Source: Dehalococcoidia bacterium (GTDB taxonomy: Bacteria; Chloroflexota; Dehalococcoidia; Dehalococcoidales; BS750m-G39). Taken from it: DNA of 9,134 nucleotides. The DNA lies in the NCBI GenBank assembly GCA_004375675.1, contig SOKR01000112.1, positions 1-9,134 on the forward strand, read 5' to 3'. Every line of letters starts with the position of its first letter. The stretch's first letter is position 1. This document shows positions 5,790 to 9,134 of this stretch, one piece after another. The notes beneath the pieces were generated by a model. The model saw nothing but the letters and a program-made list of their open reading frames with translations. It was not told where the DNA came from and did not search any database. The position numbers and the translations under genes were made by a program.

Positions 5790-6565
5790 AGCACAGCTTT
5801 CTCGACCAGTACAGCGAGGGGAACAGCCTTATCCATCGGCTCGACCCGCGCACCAAGCTGATTACCACCCTGTGCTTTATCCTGGTGGTGGTGCTCACGC
5901 CCGTGAGCCAGTGGCAGGCGTTCGCCCTCTACTTCGTCCTGGTGGCGACCCTGATTATCATATCGCGGGTGCCCGTCCTCTATGTCCTGAAACGCTCGCT
6001 GGTAATCATCCCCTTCGTCGTCATGATTGCCATCTTCATTCCCTTCTTTAAGGAGGGGGAGGTGGCCGGCAGCTACAACATCTGGCTTTGGCAGCTAACG
6101 GTTACCCACAGCGGTATCCAGGTACTCCTGAACATCCTGGCTAAGGCCTGGCTCTCCATACTCAGCCTGATTCTGCTCACCGCCGCCACCCGCTTCTCCC
6201 AGCTGCTCCGGGGCATGGAACAGTTGCGCCTGCCCCGCGTCATGGTGATGATTATGTCCTTTATGTACCGCTATATCTTCGTCCTCGTCGACGAAGTGAT
6301 GCGGATGAAGCAGGCCAGGGACAGCCGCAACCTGGGCGGCGGGCGCTTAAGGCAAATACGCACCGTGGGCAACATGGTCGGCACCCTCTTTATCCGCAGC
6401 TACGAGCGCGGCGAGAGGGTCTATGCGGCGATGATGGCTCGCGGCTTCGACGGGCAGACCCGCACCCTGGGAAACCCCGTTTTCGGCCAGCGGGACTTTT
6501 TCTTCGCCATGACCCTGGGCTTAATCCTGGTCCTGGCTATAGTGTTAAACCTGTGGTATCTATAA
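5786..6565 (+). CDS. cbiQ: ECF transporter transmembrane coupling subunit (CbiQ/EcfT family)
   Basis: This 259-residue T-component couples ATP hydrolysis by CbiO to metal transport through CbiM. It begins with the family-typical N-terminus (SLIHRLDPRTKLI at 14-26), has hydrophobic spans at roughly 27-42, 45-61, 72-88, 111-133 and 240-257, and a long cytoplasmic segment. Two Ala-Arg coupling motifs that touch the ATPase are visible: ARD at 177-179 and ARG at 218-220 (MMARGFDG). Its GTG start overlaps the PDGLE gene by 4 bp, with AAGGCGG a short way upstream. Its TAA is followed within nine bases by the cbiO start, so the four genes almost certainly form one transcript. Confidence 0.94.
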   Translation: MKHSFLDQYSEGNSLIHRLDPRTKLITTLCFILVVVLTPVSQWQAFALYFVLVATLIIISRVPVLYVLKRSLVIIPFVVMIAIFIPFFKEGEVAGSYNIWLWQLTVTHSGIQVLLNILAKAWLSILSLILLTAATRFSQLLRGMEQLRLPRVMVMIMSFMYRYIFVLVDEVMRMKQARDSRNLGGGRLRQIRTVGNMVGTLFIRSYERGERVYAAMMARGFDGQTRTLGNPVFGQRDFFFAMTLGLILVLAIVLNLWYL

Positions 6566-6573
6566 GGAGAGAT

Positions 6574-7296
6574 GTGACAGAGATTCTAAGCGTCGATAAC
6601 CTTAGCTTCGGCTACCCCGACGGCCAGCCCGCGCTGAGCGGCGTCAGCCTGGCGGTGCATCGGGGGGAAACGGTAGCCCTCATCGGCCCCAACGGCGCCG
6701 GCAAGTCCACGCTGCTTTTGCACTTCAACGGCATCCTCCACAGCGACGGCGCGGTCAGGGTGCTGGGCAAGGCCATAAACGATAAGAACCTGAAGTGGGT
6801 GCGGGGCAGAGTGGGGCTGGTCTTTCAGAACCCCGACGACCAGCTCTTCTCCCCGACTGTCTTCGACGATATCGCCTTCGGCCCCCTCAATATGGGCTAC
6901 GACGAGGCGCAGGTCCGCGAAGTGGTGGCTAAAGCCCTGGAATGGGTGGGGATGGGGGGCTACGAAAAGCGCTCGCCCCACCACCTCAGCCTCGGCGAAA
7001 AGAAACGCATCGCCATCGCCACGGTACTGGCTATGAATCCCGAGGTGCTGGTTATCGATGAACCCACCAGCAACCTCGACCCCGGCAGCAAGTGGTCGCT
7101 CATCGAGCTGCTCAAAGGGCTGGAGATAACCAAGGTCATCGCCTCTCACGACCTGGAGCTGGTCGAGGCGCTCTGCCCGCGGGCAATCATTCTTGATGGC
7201 GGCAAAGTAGTCGCCGACGGCAACACCCGCCATATTTTAGCTGACGAGCGCTTGCTGGCCGCTCACGGGTTGGCTCGCCGTAAGCCGGCCGGATAA
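6574..7296 (+). CDS. cbiO: ATPase subunit of the Co/Ni ECF importer (CbiO/NikO)
   Basis: This 240-residue ABC ATPase powers the importer from the cytoplasmic face. In order it shows Walker A GPNGAGKST (38-46), the Q-loop in VFQNPDDQLFSPTVFDDIAFGP (Gln85), the signature LSLGEKKR (138-145), Walker B VLVIDEPTSNLD (158-169) and the switch His192 in ASHDLEL. The PDDQLFSPTV sequence is characteristic of the CbiO/EcfA group. The signature reads LSLGE rather than LSGGQ, a variant also found in this family. I chose the GTG at 6574 because AAGGAG lies just upstream (6564-6569) and it gives a normal N-terminus (MTEILSVDNLSFGYPDG). A GTG at 6553 would add seven residues encoded across the cbiQ end and the ribosome site. 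It ends five bases from the convergent yajC stop, with no clear terminator between. Confidence 0.95.
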   Translation: MTEILSVDNLSFGYPDGQPALSGVSLAVHRGETVALIGPNGAGKSTLLLHFNGILHSDGAVRVLGKAINDKNLKWVRGRVGLVFQNPDDQLFSPTVFDDIAFGPLNMGYDEAQVREVVAKALEWVGMGGYEKRSPHHLSLGEKKRIAIATVLAMNPEVLVIDEPTSNLDPGSKWSLIELLKGLEITKVIASHDLELVEALCPRAIILDGGKVVADGNTRHILADERLLAAHGLARRKPAG

Positions 7297-7301
7297 AAAT
7301 C

Positions 7302-7664
7302 CTACATCTCTCGCTTTATGGCGACGCTGCTCTTGGCCAGCCTCAGTGTCGATCCCGATTCCACCTTGATGACGATGCTATCCTCGCTGACGTTTTCAAC
7401 CACTCCGTAGATGCCGCCCGCCGTAATTACCTTATCTCCCTTCCTCAGCTCCTCCATCATATGCTGGTGCTCTTTCTGCCTCTTGCGCTGGGGACGAATC
7501 ATCAGGAAGTAGAACATGGCGAAAATCAGCACCAGGAAGACGATCATGTAGATGGTGCTGGTGCCGCCGCCTTCAGTGTCGGTAGGGATGCAGCCGCCCA
7601 GCAGCGCCATGGTGGCGAGCACGGCGACAATTAGCACTAAGCCCAGAATTTTAGACCGCTTCAT
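7302..7664 (-). CDS. yajC: YajC, Sec translocase accessory protein, with lipoprotein-like N-terminus
   Basis: YajC is a small inner-membrane partner of SecDF-SecYEG. The core is clear in this 120-residue protein: a membrane segment at about 38-56, then FYFLMIRPQRKRQKEHQHM (51-69), then the cytoplasmic KGDKVITAGGIYGVVENV (75-92) and a short beta-rich end. Unusually there is an extra N-terminal segment of about 25 residues: positive MKRSK, a hydrophobic stretch and LLGGC with Cys25, which looks like a lipobox, followed by a short Gly/Thr linker. It may therefore be a lipidated, cleaved precursor or have two membrane spans. The ATG at 7664 has a strong AGGAGG four bases upstream. It follows miaB by 19 bp, so the pair is probably co-transcribed. 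secD and secF are not in the window. Confidence 0.92.
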   Translation of the reverse strand: MKRSKILGLVLIVAVLATMALLGGCIPTDTEGGGTSTIYMIVFLVLIFAMFYFLMIRPQRKRQKEHQHMMEELRKGDKVITAGGIYGVVENVSEDSIVIKVESGSTLRLAKSSVAIKREM

Positions 7665-7677
7665 TTTGCCTCCTAAT

Positions 7678-7716
7678 TATAGTTTAACCTTCAACTATAC
7701 CCTGGAGTGACCAGGG
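7678..7716 (-). repeat. Two adjacent inverted repeats at the miaB-yajC junction
   Basis: Two perfect inverted repeats abut. CCCTGG/CCAGGG (7700-7716, 6-bp stem, 5-nt loop) lies in the last codons of miaB. TATAGTT/AACTATA (7678-7699, 7-bp stem, 8-nt loop) contains the miaB stop codon. The second ends three bases before the yajC AGGAGG site (7669-7674). In RNA they would form two stacked hairpins between the cistrons. No T-run follows, so they do not look like an intrinsic terminator; a role in coupling or mRNA processing is inference. Confidence 0.5.
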
Positions 7717-8928
7717 ACTTGTTTTCTCGACCCTTACTTTTATCAGTTTTCCCCGACAGTCGCGGCTGTCGTTGAAGAATACCAGTTTATCGGTTCGGGT
7801 GCGACCCCACCACCTCCCCCCCTTTTCCCCTTCCACCAGCACCTCCACCGTCTTGCCCTTCAGGCGGGCGTTAATCCCGCGGGCGATTTTCTCCTGTAAC
7901 CGCTCGAGGTGTTCGACGCGCCGCTTCTTTTCGGCGGGGGGAATATTGTCGGCCAGTTTCCTGGCGGCGAAGGTCCCCGGTCGCGGCGAGTAAGCGGCTA
8001 TATGGACTGTATCAAAATTTAGCTCGGATAGCAAATCGGCGGTATCCTTAAACTGAGCTTCCGTCTCCGAGGGAAAGCCGAGCAGGACGTCGGTGCTCAA
8101 AGCTATTTCGGGTATTTTAGCTCTTATTTCAGCAACAAGCCGGCGGTAGTGCTCGGCGTCATAGCCCCGCCCCATCGCCTCCAGAATCTCGTTGCTCCCC
8201 GACTGCGCCGGCAAAGTTAGCTGCTCGCAGACCTTATCTAAAGAAGCCACCGCCTCCACCAGCTTCAGGCTCATGTCCTTGGGGTGGTTGGTCAGAAAAC
8301 GGATCCGCAACAGCCCGTCAATATCATTCAGCTCGTAGAGTAAATCAGCCAGGTCGGGTTTGCCCGGCAGGTCATGCCCGTACGAATCAACATTCTGCCC
8401 CAGCAGGGTAACCTCTTTTGCCCCCCGCCCCACCATCTCCCCCACCTCGGTCACGATTTCGGCTACCGTTCGGCTCTTCTCCCGCCCCCGGCGGTAGGGC
8501 ACGATACAATAGCTGCAGAAGTTGTCGCACCCCTGGATGATGGGAACATAGGCAGCGACATTCGGTTGCCTGGGGAGTACCGGCTCCCGGGGGCTTTCCA
8601 ACCACTGGGGATGGTCTCCGGGCTTAAAGAAGTAATCGACGTGGGGAAAGCGTTCCTCGAGCTTGCTGGTGTCGGCGTTGACCAGGCAGCCGGTGACGGC
8701 CAGAGTCATATCGGGGCGCGCTTTCTTTAGCGCTTTGAGGTTATCCAGCTTGTTGACCACGCGGTTCTCGGCGCTCTGCCGCACCACGCAGCTATTGAGC
8801 ACCACCAGTTCGGCTTCATTAACGCTGGCGCTGGCTTCATAGCCCAACTCCTCGAAAAAACTGCCCAGCCGTTCCGATTCCGCCTTATTCATCTGGCAGC
8901 CGATGGTCCATATATGATATTTAGGCAT
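7684..8928 (-). CDS. miaB: tRNA-2-methylthio-N6-dimethylallyladenosine synthase (MiaB)
   Basis: MiaB is a radical-SAM methylthiotransferase that adds a methylthio group to i6A37 in tRNAs reading UNN codons. The 414-residue protein has the three expected parts. An N-terminal UPF0004 domain binds the auxiliary 4Fe-4S cluster through Cys11 (IGCQMN), Cys47 (LNSCVVRQSAENRV) and Cys81 (VTGC). The radical-SAM core has Cys134-x3-Cys138-x2-Cys141 (GCDNFCSYCIVPYRRGRE). A C-terminal TRAM domain covers about 352-412. The VRQSAENRV and LPAQSGSNEIL motifs point to MiaB rather than MtaB or RimO. It is slightly shorter than E. coli MiaB. The ATG at 8928 has only a weak AAGAGA upstream, and no convincing promoter is seen in the short gap before it, so it may be read from the tRNA side. 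yajC follows 19 bp downstream. Confidence 0.93.
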   Translation of the reverse strand: MPKYHIWTIGCQMNKAESERLGSFFEELGYEASASVNEAELVVLNSCVVRQSAENRVVNKLDNLKALKKARPDMTLAVTGCLVNADTSKLEERFPHVDYFFKPGDHPQWLESPREPVLPRQPNVAAYVPIIQGCDNFCSYCIVPYRRGREKSRTVAEIVTEVGEMVGRGAKEVTLLGQNVDSYGHDLPGKPDLADLLYELNDIDGLLRIRFLTNHPKDMSLKLVEAVASLDKVCEQLTLPAQSGSNEILEAMGRGYDAEHYRRLVAEIRAKIPEIALSTDVLLGFPSETEAQFKDTADLLSELNFDTVHIAAYSPRPGTFAARKLADNIPPAEKKRRVEHLERLQEKIARGINARLKGKTVEVLVEGEKGGRWWGRTRTDKLVFFNDSRDCRGKLIKVRVEKTSPWSLQGIVEG

Positions 8929-8961
8929 GGTTCTATTCTCTTAATTCAAGGGGCATAGTAG

Positions 8962-9078
8962 TCAGCTGTGGCGCTGGATGTCGGGAATAGTCTTGAGAAT
9001 AAGCCTTCTTAAGCGTTGGCAGATCTCTTTCTGCGGCGACCCCTGCCGGTTAATATAGTCGTTAACCTTGTTGCTCAT
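8962..9078 (-). pseudogene. Truncated DUF1801-like gene remnant
   Basis: A 38-codon minus-strand frame begins MSNKVNDYINRQGSPQ and continues with KEICQRLRRLILKTIPDI. This resembles the first helices of DUF1801 (YdhG-like) proteins, which usually run to over 100 residues and continue with a KWG-containing strand. Here the similarity stops after IPDI, with QRHS and a TGA. Only 33 bases remain before miaB, and no other frame there restores the domain, so the rest appears to have been deleted. There is no ribosome site upstream, and the ATG lies 10 bases after the tRNA 3' end. It could instead be a genuine small protein, but a decayed remnant is more likely. The family call rests on remembered pattern only. 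Confidence 0.5.
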
Positions 9079-9088
9079 TTTTTATCGG

Positions 9089-9134
9089 TGGCGGAGGGGG
9101 AGGGATTCGAACCCTCGACCCCAGTTTCCCAGGG
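9089..9134 (-). tRNA. 3' part of a tRNA gene, probably tRNA-Ser (cut by the window edge)
   Basis: Read on the minus strand, the end shows a T-arm (stem GAGGG/CCCTC around loop TTCGAAT), a 7-nt acceptor strand CCCCTCC, discriminator G and encoded CCA at 9089-9091. Upstream of the T-arm, CCC and GGGG flank a short loop and would form a long variable arm, extending outside the window. A class II tRNA with discriminator G and a GGAGG-type acceptor stem fits tRNA-Ser; Leu and Tyr normally carry A. The anticodon is outside the window. Confidence 0.8.

Noticed and set aside
6553..6573. GTG start giving CbiO seven extra residues
   Set aside because: The extra codons overlap the cbiQ end and the AAGGAG ribosome site; the GTG at 6574 gives the usual start.
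6586..7233. Long minus-strand open frame opposite cbiO
   Set aside because: It mirrors the cbiO codon bias and shows no family motif or ribosome site; cbiO carries all ABC ATPase motifs.
7280..7304. CCGGCCGG between cbiO and yajC as a bidirectional terminator
   Set aside because: It is a self-complementary block with no loop and lies inside the cbiO 3' end; neither strand has a proper hairpin followed by a T-run.
9089..9134. tRNA-Pro (GGG) or tRNA-Sec reading of the right-edge tRNA
   Set aside because: For Pro, the CTGGGAA loop would be closed by a C-A mismatch and the acceptor is wrong. For Sec, the acceptor strand should be eight bases, but it is seven before the discriminator.

Overview
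This window looks like chromosomal DNA from a free-living anaerobic bacterium with GC-rich codon use. The most likely group is Chloroflexota, class Dehalococcoidia. That placement is an inference from the overall look of the proteins (type-2 PyrF, a DUF951 protein, an FmdB-type zinc ribbon, a MiaB variant) and not from a marker gene. Nearly everything is core metabolism and RNA maintenance. I see no insertion sequence, phage gene, CRISPR array or defence system.

Layout. Positions 5-2093 hold a minus-strand run: pyrF (orotidine-5'-phosphate decarboxylase), a small DUF951 protein and an aldo/keto reductase. A divergent promoter region of about 95 bp (2094-2187) separates it from plus-strand folC (2188-3516). 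Next come an FmdB-type zinc-ribbon protein and dtd (D-aminoacyl-tRNA deacylase), which overlap by 4 bp. Then follows the most interesting block, 4285-7296: a Fur-family metalloregulator and a complete four-gene energy-coupling-factor cobalt/nickel importer (CbiM/NikM, a PDGLE-type N subunit, CbiQ, CbiO). Convergent to it on the minus strand are miaB (tRNA methylthiotransferase) and yajC (a Sec-associated protein with an unusual lipoprotein-type N-terminus). The right edge holds a 38-codon remnant of a DUF1801-like gene and the 3' half of a minus-strand tRNA, probably tRNA-Ser.

Regulation. The same 32-bp arrangement of four TTGCAA-like hexamers (starts spaced 10, 6 and 10 bp) lies upstream of the Fur-family gene (4285-4316) and again upstream of the transporter (4791-4822). 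The linkers between hexamers are unrelated, so only the half-sites are kept. In the first copy the last hexamer also forms the -35 of a well-spaced promoter. This predicts a local metal circuit: the regulator represses itself and the Co/Ni importer. TTGCAA half-sites and a His-rich predicted sensory site recall the nickel regulator Nur of Streptomyces, but the sequence cannot decide between nickel and cobalt.

Gene starts. Three starts were moved downstream from the longest possible reading frame. PyrF begins at a GTG at 2093, because a TTGACC-17-TATTAT promoter covers the longer TTG start. Fur begins at the ATG at 4352, because the longer start lies in the operator. CbiO begins at the GTG at 6574, behind a Shine-Dalgarno sequence. 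folC, and nearly also fur, appear to be transcribed from an extended -10 (TGnTATAAT) so close to the ATG that the mRNA would be leaderless or almost so.
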